Shown one piece after another: positions 16,324 through 25,200 of a stretch of DNA of 42,737 bases; the first letter of the stretch is position 1; each line of letters begins with the position of its first letter. The stretch comes from Gammaproteobacteria bacterium UBA3067 (GTDB taxonomy: Bacteria; Pseudomonadota; Gammaproteobacteria; Pseudomonadales; UBA3067), in contig DFBZ01000079.1 of the NCBI GenBank assembly GCA_002366835.1, positions 1 to 42,737 on the forward strand. Reading direction: 5' to 3'. The notes under the pieces were generated by a model that had not been told where the DNA came from, ran no database searches, and saw nothing but the letters and a program-made list of their open reading frames with translations. Both the position numbers and the translations under genes were made by a program.

Positions 16324-17535
16324 TTAAGGCTTTGTTACTTTAGCTAGCTCAAGTAAGCGATCAGTGATTGCTTGCATCGGCTTTCTTAGTCGCTCTGCAC
16401 CAATCTGTAAATATCCGTCTGTTACATCTGACCTGTCTGTTTTATGATTCACTAGTCGCTTAAGTGCATAGTGCGAGATATCAAGTGACTCAGCGACGGT
16501 GGCAAATGTTCTGCGTAAATCATGTAGCGTAAACTCTACACCCGAAACTGCGCTGACATGGTTATACCAAACCCTCATATCTTTCAAGGGGCCGTCATCT
16601 TTATTGGGGAATACGAATGGAGAGTCAGTTTTTTCCATAAAGCGCCTTTCAAAAATGCCTGATAAGTAGTCTGACATGGGTAGCTCATGGTCAGATCGGT
16701 TTTTCGTATCTAGCGCTTTAAAAGTTTTTTTAGCGAGATCGACGTTTTTCCATTCAAGTAGCTTGGCTTCAGTTTCGCGAAAACCGGAGAGAATCAGAAA
16801 CAAAAAATAGTCCCTTACTGCCTCGTGAATAGGGCTGTTTTTTAATGGTTGAAGATTTAATACGGCATCAAACCAAGCTTCAAACTGCTCCTCTCGAATA
16901 TACCGGGTTTTGCGCTCGACCTTATTCCAGGACTTCTTAGCTGTGAGGGTTCTAGTTGGATTTTGCGTAATGAGCGGCTTTCCAGGCTCTATCTCGTATT
17001 CTTCCATTGCGTAATTGAAAAGCGCCCTTAGTACACGCATTGTGTTGTCAGCTCTTGCAGGGCTATTTTCGCTTAAAAGTCTGTGTCTCTCTGTTATATC
17101 GGTTTTCGATATGGCATTGATGGGTTTGGTTTTCCAGTCTTTCAAACCTTCATTTAATACTCGTTTATAGTCCTTTATCGTTCCTGGTTTGAGTTTTTTT
17201 CGATCAGCAATATAGTCGTCTAATACCTCGGAAACAGTAATTTCTGCCTTTTTTCTAGCGTTATTTTGAGCAACTCGATCAATGCCTCTAGAGAAGTCGC
17301 CCATAAAACCTTTGGCATCTTTTCTTGCCTGCTCAATCGTTACTTCTGGATAACGGCCAATTTTCTTCCTTCGACTTCTGCCGTTGACCCAGCCTTCAGC
17401 AAAGAAGGTTTTGGTCCCTTTAGGGGTGATTTTTACTCCGAGGCCAATTTGTTTAGTGTCTCGAAAGATGAGGTCCTTTCCGGATGCGTTTTCTTGTGAC
17501 CTGAGAAAATGCTCTTTTAGTTCTATGTGGCTCAT
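16324..17535 (-). CDS. Tyrosine integrase next to a tRNA-Leu attachment scar
   Basis: A 403-residue site-specific recombinase of the P4-like type with an N-terminal arm-binding domain (VKITPKGTKTFFAEGW, GRYPEVTIEQARKDA) and a catalytic domain. Catalytic residues are visible: Arg in LSGFRETEAKLLEW, the HDLRRTF box, His in VNHKTDRS, and Tyr in TDGYLQI. ATG 17535 is chosen because homologues begin close to SHIELKEHF; the frame is open to an ATG at 17577 whose extra 14 residues are atypical, and neither start has a Shine-Dalgarno sequence. Its 5' end faces the tRNA-Leu 3' fragment at 17697-17757, the usual integrase-att arrangement. Confidence 0.93.
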   Translation of the reverse strand: MSHIELKEHFLRSQENASGKDLIFRDTKQIGLGVKITPKGTKTFFAEGWVNGRSRRKKIGRYPEVTIEQARKDAKGFMGDFSRGIDRVAQNNARKKAEITVSEVLDDYIADRKKLKPGTIKDYKRVLNEGLKDWKTKPINAISKTDITERHRLLSENSPARADNTMRVLRALFNYAMEEYEIEPGKPLITQNPTRTLTAKKSWNKVERKTRYIREEQFEAWFDAVLNLQPLKNSPIHEAVRDYFLFLILSGFRETEAKLLEWKNVDLAKKTFKALDTKNRSDHELPMSDYLSGIFERRFMEKTDSPFVFPNKDDGPLKDMRVWYNHVSAVSGVEFTLHDLRRTFATVAESLDISHYALKRLVNHKTDRSDVTDGYLQIGAERLRKPMQAITDRLLELAKVTKP

Positions 17536-17696
17536 AAAAAAATAGATGTATAGTAGATGGATCACATACGATACCATCTAGTCACTTTAAGTCAATCTAG
17601 GGGATCAAAATAAGTTTATCATATTGATATATAGAGATTAAAAATTATTTCTTGTTATCGAAAGTGATCAAGGGTTGTTTTGAGTTTTATCTGATT

Positions 17697-17757
17697 AAGG
17701 GACTTAAAATCCCTCGACTGAAAGGTCGTGCCGGTTCGATTCCGGCCCCGGGCACCA
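17697..17757 (+). repeat. 3' fragment of tRNA-Leu(UAA), attachment-site duplication
   Basis: The 61 bp read as the 3' two-thirds of a tRNA-Leu: anticodon stem AGGGA / TCCCT with loop CTTAAAA (anticodon TAA at 17705-17707), variable arm, T-arm GCCGG-TTCGATT-CCGGC, acceptor strand CCCGGGC and encoded CCA at 17755-17757. The 5' half (acceptor, D-arm) is absent from the preceding sequence, so it is not a functional tRNA. It begins almost exactly at the anticodon stem, as in elements that integrate into tRNA 3' ends. It marks the right end of the element carrying the CRISPR locus. Confidence 0.9.
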
Positions 17758-18264
17758 TTTATTCTGTTTAGAATCAACGTGTTGCTCTCAGAAATAGCAT
17801 GGATTTCCTTCCGTTGTCACGCCTTGGTTTTACCTCCTGTGCATATCCTGTGCAGAGTGGTTGAAAACAAGCGTTAATAATCGTAATTACAACTCCTCAC
17901 TAATCGTCATCACTTGTCATCGGGGATGATTTTGCCGTGCGTGGAATGTGGTGTTTTTTCTGGGTGTAATCCGGTCTTATTGTGGCAAGAGAAGGCTCGC
18001 TTATTGTGTTTTTATCTACGTTGGGGTGATATAGGGGCATTTAACTTCCCCTTACTGATTAATGGTGGCATAGCGAGGCGTGGCTATTGGGGTATCCCGC
18101 TAGTAAAAGTTCTTGATTGATATAAGCTAAATGAGTCATCGGAAAGATGAAGGCTAGGAGTCCGATTACGGGTGTGTTTAGGCGGCATGGCGTATCCCTG
18201 CTTTCTCTTGGTTGTGGAATTAACAGGAATAAATTTCGCTTAATAACAGTTAGGTTTAGTTTAT
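17758..18264. other. 507-bp stretch without a convincing gene
   Basis: Between the tRNA fragment and the GIY-YIG gene. A 68-codon frame at 17914-18120 has no ribosome site and no recognisable composition, so it is not called. No clear terminator, tRNA or repeat is visible. Confidence 0.55.
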
Positions 18265-19041
18265 ATGGTCGAGTTGAACTACCAGCGCGGAGCTATATAT
18301 ATTCTTGAAAATTCAAAAGCGCAGCGCGTAAAAGTCGGCATGACTACTAATGACGTGGTCGACCGCCTTAGAAGCGTCAATGACATGTGGCTAGGACAAA
18401 AAGTGACTTGCCAAATATGTGGCGCAAGAGTATTTATTAATGATAGAGGTTTTGCTCCGAAGCATGTTAAAGACGGTAGAAATTGTAAGGGCGGGGATGC
18501 ATTACCCCTTGAGAAAGATGTAGCACTTGCTGAGTCACATTTAGAAAATTTAAAAAAAAGTCTCGGCGAGCTTTCCGGCAGCGAAAAGGGATCAGTAACT
18601 CGAAAAGTTAGAAATCTTGAAGGACGAATTGATCTATATCGAAACCGTGATAAGCCAGTTGGGAGGTGGCAAATTGGCACCGTTTATCACACGGAGAAAA
18701 TTGAGCAGGTGGAGTTGCTTTCACATAAAATCTTAGCAGATCGTCTAGATAGGAAGGCGCTATTTGGAGAAGTATTTTCATGCTCACTACAAGAGGCCAC
18801 GGAAGCGGTTGAAGCCGCACTGAGTCAGCTAGATCTTCTAGATTCTGCCAGGAAAGAGACTCAACTCCAATCGGAGCGTGGTGTGTATCTGAAATATTTG
18901 GAATACCAAGAAACTGAAAGAAAACCTGCAAATTATGAGTGTGTTATGTGTGAAATTCAGTGGGAAGGAGTCGAGCCTGGGGTTAACTCTTGCCCAAAGT
19001 GCGAAACTCACTTATACAGAAGGTTTTTAGCATATGTATAA
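18265..19041 (+). CDS. GIY-YIG-like (T5orf172/MUG113) protein with zinc ribbon
   Basis: A 258-residue protein. Residues 9-35 (GAIYILENSKAQRVKVGMT, then the Arg of DRLRSV) fit the T5orf172/MUG113 branch of GIY-YIG nucleases. A first cysteine pair (CQICGARV) sits near residue 50, a helical coiled part covers about 85-125, and the family's second motif region has WQIGTVYHTEKIEQVE. The C-terminus has a zinc ribbon (CVMCEIQW then CPKCETHLY). A DNA-cleaving or DNA-binding role is inferred. It is monocistronic, with its stop 8 bp from the in-frame remnant of the opposing defence operon, so the two units converge. Confidence 0.75.
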   Translation: MVELNYQRGAIYILENSKAQRVKVGMTTNDVVDRLRSVNDMWLGQKVTCQICGARVFINDRGFAPKHVKDGRNCKGGDALPLEKDVALAESHLENLKKSLGELSGSEKGSVTRKVRNLEGRIDLYRNRDKPVGRWQIGTVYHTEKIEQVELLSHKILADRLDRKALFGEVFSCSLQEATEAVEAALSQLDLLDSARKETQLQSERGVYLKYLEYQETERKPANYECVMCEIQWEGVEPGVNSCPKCETHLYRRFLAYV

Positions 19042-19159
19042 ATCAAACCTAATCGGATAGCCGAGAGTATCTAGCCCTCAGCCCCTCAATACCCTCATAT
19101 AAATCCACGCGGGGCGCTTCCCGAAAGTGCTTAAAGTAAGTTGGCCGATTAGCTCCTTC

Positions 19160-19531
19160 TTACCAAAATGATGGCTTTTGTTTAATCACAGTAAGGGCTA
19201 GCCCCATTGGAGCTATCAGTTTGTATCGGGTTCGCTCTCCATTGGCGATACACACCGCTGGAGTCAAGGCACTTGTTAACCATGAGCTCAGAGGAATATC
19301 GGGCAAAGAGATAGTGTCAATTACTCTGACCGTTTTGGTTTCGAAAAGCATATAACACAGCCGCGTCTTGATGGTACTGGTGCCGGGAAACAACTGGTCG
19401 GCGAAACTATCCCTTACCAAGCCAAGCTCGTCACGGCTTTCCTTTTCCTGAAAAAGGGAAAGAATGCGCAGTGTGCGTTCTCTCGCTGTTGAGTCGTGGT
19501 CTATCCATGCAAGTTGAGGTGGCAAACTCAT
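19160..19531 (-). pseudogene. Truncated DUF6361 gene
   Basis: ATG 19531 has AGGGA before it and is 46 bp after the HNH gene stop. The first 63 codons match the start of DUF6361 proteins (AWIDHDSTARERTLRIL, DELGLVRDSFADQLFPGTS, then TIKTRLCYMLF). The family is about 400 residues long, but here similarity ends at about 19343 and is replaced by 60 unrelated codons to TAA 19160. The same frame then stays open for 36 codons (NRPTYFKHFREAPRVDLY) to TAG 19049, which could be a remnant of a gene end. I read this as deletion or recombination at the 3' end of the defence operon. DUF6361 genes are often seen beside helicase/methylase defence genes. Confidence 0.7.
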
Positions 19532-19577
19532 TCCCTGTTTAATACATTTTGTCGAGAGTGTCCTCCACCCCTGCAGC

Positions 19578-20333
19578 TCAATTGACCAGCAAACGAGCAC
19601 GGTGTAGTTCCAGGTAGGATTCGTGCCTTTCCGCAAGCCAGCGTAATTTAAGTTGAGAGTTTAGGCCGAGATAGGCCCTGTCCTCCTCTGAAATAAGCTC
19701 GGACACTAGGCAATAACCAGCCTTATCAAAGCTAATTAAAAGTCGGTCAAAAAGGGCATCCAGATTTGCGGTCAGCAAAAACCCGTTATACACATCCAAG
19801 CGCTGCCCATCAGTCTTGCATTCAGCCCACGGTAATGCGTGAGACGCGCGAAGTATTTCCGGAATCGCTACCCCGGTCACAGCGCAGGCACCACCCCAGT
19901 ATTCGAGCATGGCTTTGCGATAAGTATCCTGACCTACTCGCTGACGCACCAGACGTTCGACTTCGGTGTTTTTTATTTCATCCGGTAATTTTTTGAGTTC
20001 TTCTTCTAAAACGAATTCAAATTCATGCTCAACTTGATTCGGTAATGAATGCGCCAGTGCTGCTGCCCGCCTAAAAACAGTAGCTAACTCCTGAATGGAC
20101 GAACAGATTATGACGTGTTCTGAAATCGAAAAATCACGCTTTAGTTCAGAGATCAGTATGGACCTGGCGTTTATGAGGTGAACTTGATAAGCAGTATTGA
20201 GCATACTCACTTCAATATGCAGTGGATGCCTAGCCGAGCCAAGCGTCAGCGCAGTGGGTGTATCCTTAACTGAGTATTCAAAACCAAAATCATGACCGGC
20301 TTTTTCAATTAAGGTTCGCTTGAGTGCATCCAT
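19578..20333 (-). CDS. HNH endonuclease (HNH_2 type)
   Basis: A 251-residue protein. The C-terminal HNH_2 module is clear: ACAVTGVAIPEIL, the RASHALPWAE histidine, DVYNGFLLTANLDALFDR and ISFDKAGY. The first about 115 residues are an unassigned domain, possibly for target recognition. It is 8 bp after the PIN gene in the same operon. A nicking or double-strand nuclease role in the defence system is inferred; the same module occurs in many restriction-like loci. Confidence 0.87.
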   Translation of the reverse strand: MDALKRTLIEKAGHDFGFEYSVKDTPTALTLGSARHPLHIEVSMLNTAYQVHLINARSILISELKRDFSISEHVIICSSIQELATVFRRAAALAHSLPNQVEHEFEFVLEEELKKLPDEIKNTEVERLVRQRVGQDTYRKAMLEYWGGACAVTGVAIPEILRASHALPWAECKTDGQRLDVYNGFLLTANLDALFDRLLISFDKAGYCLVSELISEEDRAYLGLNSQLKLRWLAERHESYLELHRARLLVN

Positions 20334-20341
20334 GCAATTTC

Positions 20342-20869
20342 CTACGGTAAAGCGGGCAAAGGTTGGCCAGGAAACTTGTTTCCATAAAAGCCGCGAATAT
20401 CGTCAGGACAGACAAACTCTACGGTAACGCCTGTTGCGTGCAGCGCAGGCCACCAGTTCAACCACTTGCAATCAGCGGCTTGAAATATAGATGGTTTGTC
20501 TGGGTGAGCATTTGCGACAGCCGGGAATTTTCGGTCAGGGGCATCAAAATCAGGCTGCAAATCCTGGTCAGGAAACTCGGCATAGTGATCGGGATGAGTT
20601 TCGTTAATCGGTACTTGATGAACCCGGTCAGTATTGGATTGATTTTGCAGCAACCATTTCAGAAAGGCATCTCCCGCGCGAGTGCCATTAATATCGGGTT
20701 TATTGCAATATTCAGAAATGATCCGGTAGGTGTCATCTATTACAATCAGCCCATGTTGCTGCGCCCACAGCAGCTTTTCCGTACAGCTTAAAACACACTC
20801 AGGACTGGTGTTTTTATGCTGCTGATTGGCGACTAGCAATACATTGGTGTCAATGACTACGGCATTCAC
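20342..20869 (-). CDS. PIN-domain protein
   Basis: A 175-residue protein. It starts with AVVIDTNVLLVAN, the first PIN strand with catalytic Asp7; an acidic residue follows in IISEYCN, then APDRKFPAVANAH and a late Asp in IFQAADCKWLNW, the pattern of PIN-like RNases. It has no adjacent VapB-type antitoxin. Instead it overlaps the ATPase gene by 4 bp (ATGA), so the two are translationally coupled and probably act together. An ATPase-gated nuclease is the natural reading, by inference. Confidence 0.85.
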   Translation of the reverse strand: MNAVVIDTNVLLVANQQHKNTSPECVLSCTEKLLWAQQHGLIVIDDTYRIISEYCNKPDINGTRAGDAFLKWLLQNQSNTDRVHQVPINETHPDHYAEFPDQDLQPDFDAPDRKFPAVANAHPDKPSIFQAADCKWLNWWPALHATGVTVEFVCPDDIRGFYGNKFPGQPLPALP

Positions 20870-22242
20870 TCATCACCTTCCCTGGGTGGCGAGATTTCCT
20901 TTTCGTCTATTTTGCGTTTCATGGCCGCCATGGTGCGGGCGGCTATATCGCCCATCTCATCGCCAAAAAAGTTTTCCGGCCAGTTGCTAATCTCACCGTA
21001 TTCATCCAACTGCAAGGTATCAATTTTTGCTTTGGTGCCGTCCCGCTCGACAAAGTAGATAGCAAGCTGATCAGGGGCAATGGTTTCCTCAGCAACGCGG
21101 CGCTGCAGGCGTGTGAGCAGATGCTCCGAGTGCGTCTCGAGAACAAACTGCACACCACGATCATCGCTAACTTGGGAAAAGAGTTCGGCCAGCTGACTTT
21201 GGGCGAGCGGGTGTAAATGACTCTCGGGCTCTTCAATAATCACAATATGGCCCGGCTGTGCAAAAAGCGCGGCAACAATTACCGGCAATACCTGAGACAC
21301 ACCCACGCCGACGTCTTTGAGGTTACTGGCCTCACCATGGTTGATAATTTGCAACTCATAACGGGCAGAACGCCCCAGCTGTTTTACAGCCAGGTCATCT
21401 GCCAGGTTCATGGTGTTGAGCCAATAAATTGATTGCTCGAATAATTGGGCTTCAGCGCTAATACCGGAGCCTGCTTTCTTTTGCTTTTGATACTCCACGC
21501 CACTGGCTATCAGAGCGTCGATGGCTTTAGCGCCATCATCACCGATATGGGCGGGCATACGCCCAGCCCATACATAATCGCGCTGGGCCAGCCGGCGCAC
21601 CGGGCCTAAATAGATAATGCGGCTGAGTTCATCCAGCAGTTCCGGGCCAATGTGCTTAATCGTTTCGGCCTGCTCGCCCAGTTTAGTCAGGGTGGCGGCT
21701 GAAAAAGCAAAAGAACGCTCGGGGCGGTAATCGGCGCTCTGCCCCAAAGGACGGCGCTGGTTGGCGAGGCTTAACTGATAAATTCCTGCCTTTCGGCGTT
21801 TGACGGTAAACCCTTGTCCATCTTTACCCAAACGCAGGTAATCCAGTTCGGCACTATTGCCTGTGCCTTTACGGTAGCGGGCAGAAAACAGTGAGGAGTC
21901 AGTGCCACCGGGTTCTTCAGCCCAGCGAAATTCGATTCCAAACTGGTTCGCAGGTGTACTGGGGCTAGCACTGCCACTGCGGCACAACACATCCTGAAAT
22001 TGGCCGAGGGTGACTGAATCTGTATTGCCACTTCCATTATAAGAGGCGTTATCAGGGTTGCCGAGATTGAGATCCAGATTCGAGTCGTCGCTTTTCACCG
22101 TTTGGCGAATCAGCAACAGACTTTGAATCAGGCTAGACTTGCCCGAGGAGTTAATGCCCAACAATAAGGTCAACGGCGCCAGACGCAAGGGCCCGGTGCT
22201 ACGCCAGATTTTAAAGTTGTCGAGCTTTATGTAGGTGAGCAT
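20866..22242 (-). CDS. AAA ATPase of the DUF3696 / OLD-like type
   Basis: A 458-residue ABC/SMC-like ATPase. Walker A is LLLGINSSGKSSLIQ at residues 29-37, and a conserved KDVGVGVSQVLPVI signature-like loop precedes Walker B IVIIEEPESHLHPLAQ (about residue 340) and the switch His region FVLETHSEHLL. The C-terminus (IDTLQLDEYGEISNWPENFF) fits DUF3696. No TOPRIM domain is present, so it is not a full OLD nuclease; the coupled PIN protein may supply the nuclease. It overlaps the methylase stop by 1 bp (TGATG). Confidence 0.9.
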   Translation of the reverse strand: MLTYIKLDNFKIWRSTGPLRLAPLTLLLGINSSGKSSLIQSLLLIRQTVKSDDSNLDLNLGNPDNASYNGSGNTDSVTLGQFQDVLCRSGSASPSTPANQFGIEFRWAEEPGGTDSSLFSARYRKGTGNSAELDYLRLGKDGQGFTVKRRKAGIYQLSLANQRRPLGQSADYRPERSFAFSAATLTKLGEQAETIKHIGPELLDELSRIIYLGPVRRLAQRDYVWAGRMPAHIGDDGAKAIDALIASGVEYQKQKKAGSGISAEAQLFEQSIYWLNTMNLADDLAVKQLGRSARYELQIINHGEASNLKDVGVGVSQVLPVIVAALFAQPGHIVIIEEPESHLHPLAQSQLAELFSQVSDDRGVQFVLETHSEHLLTRLQRRVAEETIAPDQLAIYFVERDGTKAKIDTLQLDEYGEISNWPENFFGDEMGDIAARTMAAMKRKIDEKEISPPREGDE

Positions 22243-25200
22243 CAGTGCAGCTCTCCCGCTTCCAGTTTATCCCAGGCTTCTAGTACAAGGCGTTGGGTTC
22301 TGTACTCACCGAATTCCTTTTCTTCGTTTTTCTTCAGGACGCGGAAGGTTTCGCTGGGGTAGTCCTTGCCCACCACATCGGCGGGATCAAGGATATAACG
22401 AAGCTCATCGCAGTTCAGACCATAGAGTCTGGCGTAATAGGCATCTAACTCCGCACGCAAGATGGCGCGGCGTTCCAAGTTAAAAGCAAAGGGTTCGCCC
22501 TCGTAGCCCAGGTCATTGGCCCAAGGGGCCAGGTCGTGGGCGGTATAAATGAGCTCGAGCACGCGCTGAACGATGAAAGTGAGGTCTGCACCTGAATAGC
22601 GGTTTGGAGGAATAAAAGGAAATTGCTTTAGATAACCATATGTCAAATGTATGTAACCAATTTTTTGTCGAGCAATATAGTCAACAACAAGTGAATTAGC
22701 ATTCGCAATGAGACAGGCAACACGACTCTCATCATTTACATTAGGAAAGATTAACGGCATCGTGTGCCCAACCCCAGACATTGGAATGATTGTGGAAATA
22801 AAAGTCCGCACAGTAATAGCGGTTGTAATGTCTTTGTAGGCCCAAAACCATTTCTTAGCCCATCTACCCTGAAGACGTGAAATTACTTCGCTTTCATCTA
22901 TCCAATAATGTGGCTGAACCTCGTAAGTCGGATCTTGTAATTTTTCCAAAGGCGTGTCAGGAAGTACACGGTTACCACGGTCGTCATCTCGACCTTCATA
23001 AGAACCAGCACGGTGGTTAAACTGACTAATCATTTTGGCTTCGTAAAGCGGCAATAAGCCCTCACTTTGCTTGTTATTGAATAGGTGACTGTGAGAGGAC
23101 ATGTTGTGTGTGCCCTGCATAAAGCTGATACCCCAAGGGTTGCCATTCTCTTGGTTTTCATTGATCAGCACCGGTGCGGCACGGTAGAGTTTTTTGGTCA
23201 GTTCTGCATCCCGTTCGCTGCGAAAGACCGGGCATGTCAGCGTATTGGGGTTGATGAGGCGGAATTCCTCCGGCGTTAAGGTAAAACGGCGGCGAGTATC
23301 GGATAGCTGTGAAGCCTGTGTCAAGAAAAACGCAAATTCGGCCTGTTTAGCCTGACCTAGGGTCAGCAGGCAGAACTTGTAACTTCGGTGCACCGTGGGG
23401 AACACAGCCTCGCGGTTTTCAATATCATACAGACTGACTAACAGATCACTTTGCGAGATATGACCAAAATACGCTTTAGTGGAATCGTCGGTGGCGATAC
23501 CAGTGGGCACAATAAAACCGGCGCGGCCATTGTCGGAAACAACTTGCAAAATGCTTTCACTAAACAGCGCATAGGTATTGACACGCCCAACCCCCGTTAA
23601 AGGGTAACGCCCCCCTTCGTTGCCTTTAACATGGGCAAACGCGCTAGCAGCGTCTAATGCGCGTTTGGCTTCTGAATACTCGTTAAAGAGCCGTACTTCG
23701 GCGTCACACTCATTTTCGGGGTGCTGTAGTTCGGGCAATAAATGTTTTGCCAGCATACCCTCGCTGAGCCATTGAATACGCTGAGTGCGCTCGGCCTTGT
23801 TTTTGGCATTGGCGACATCGGTATTGCGGGTGGCAAAGAACTCTTCCTCTTTGAGTTCAACATGCTCCCAAGGCGGGTTGCCGAGCACACAATCAAACCC
23901 ACCCTGGGCAAACACCTGCGGGAACGCCAGTGGCCAATGGAAGACCTTGGCTTGCTCGCAGGCTTTCGCGGCTGCTTCGCGCTGGGCGAGGCGTTGCGTA
24001 TTGTTGCTGTCGTTCGTCAGTTCCAGGTAGACACTGGCGGTGGTGGGAATCTGCGCTTCGCTGGCTTCGGTTTTGGGCAGCAGGAATGTTCCCAATACCA
24101 TATCGGCAGCATGGCGCAGGTGGCTGTGTTGGGCCTTATCCAGAAACGCTTGATAGGCCGCCTCCTGTCTTTCAATCTGCTTTGTTGTTTCTTGTGGCAT
24201 GGATTCAATGGCCAACAGCTCTTTCAAGCCGGAGTCTGTTTTCAAAAACTCATCGACCTGCCTAAACTCAGCAGCAGTACGTTTTTTCTCAATGTCCTTC
24301 AGGGCGGCGGTATTGGCTTTGTTCAGCGCCGTGCAAACTGGCTTTTCATCACCCGAGAGCGGCTTAAAGGCGGCTTTTGGAATGCCGTATTCCAGCGCCT
24401 TCAGGTCAGTCATTCCCAATAACGCATCGCCGCATTGCAAATGGTGGTCGAGAAACGACAGCGGCTGCCCCTGTTCAAAGCCTTCCAGCCATAACGCCGT
24501 ACGCGCCAGCTCCAGTGCCATGGGGTTGCGATCCACCCCGAAAATACAATGGCTGACCACTTCGCGCAGGGCGTGGCGATAATCGGCGGGCTTGACGGCG
24601 CCGTCTTCGGCACGCAGCAGGGCCAGCTCCTGCGCCAGACGGCGGGCGGCCGCCAGCAGAAAATGGCCACTACCACAGGCCGGGTCGATCACGCGAATAC
24701 CGAGCAGGGCTTCAGTGGGGTTGGCCTTGTTCTCTAGCAGCCGCTGCTGGATCACCGGCTCCAACGCGGATTTGATCAACTCCTGCACCAGAGAGTCTGG
24801 CGTGTAGTAACTGCCGCTGGTTTTGCGGGCGTTACCGGCGGTAGAGCCCTCGGAAGTGATTCCCACAAAGCCAAAGGTTTTGGCGGTAAGGTCAATCTCT
24901 GGCACCAGTTCCAGCAGGCTTTCGTACACACTGCCCAGCTCTTCCGGCCCCATATTACGGTAATCCACCGGCGCCAGCGAGCCATCATGCCTGGCCCAGC
25001 GTAGCTGGCGCATGGCAGTGAGCAGGTGCTTGTTGCAGAGACTGGCGCTATCGAGTGTTTGGCATTGGCCCGGGTTAAATAAACCGCCCAAAGCAGGCAG
25101 GGCCAATCGCGGTTCGCCTTCTGCCAGGCCCTTAAATACAATGCGAAGGGCTTGCCAGTGATCATCAAAGCGGTTGAGGTTACGGCGCTTGAGGCAGGCA

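Noticed and set aside
17697..17757. Functional tRNA-Leu gene
   Set aside because: The acceptor 5' strand and D-arm are missing; only the 3' part from the anticodon stem is present.
17914..18120. 68-codon frame after the tRNA fragment
   Set aside because: No ribosome site and no recognisable protein pattern.
20342..20869. VapC toxin of a toxin-antitoxin pair
   Set aside because: No small antitoxin gene is adjacent; the gene is coupled to the ATPase gene inside the defence operon.
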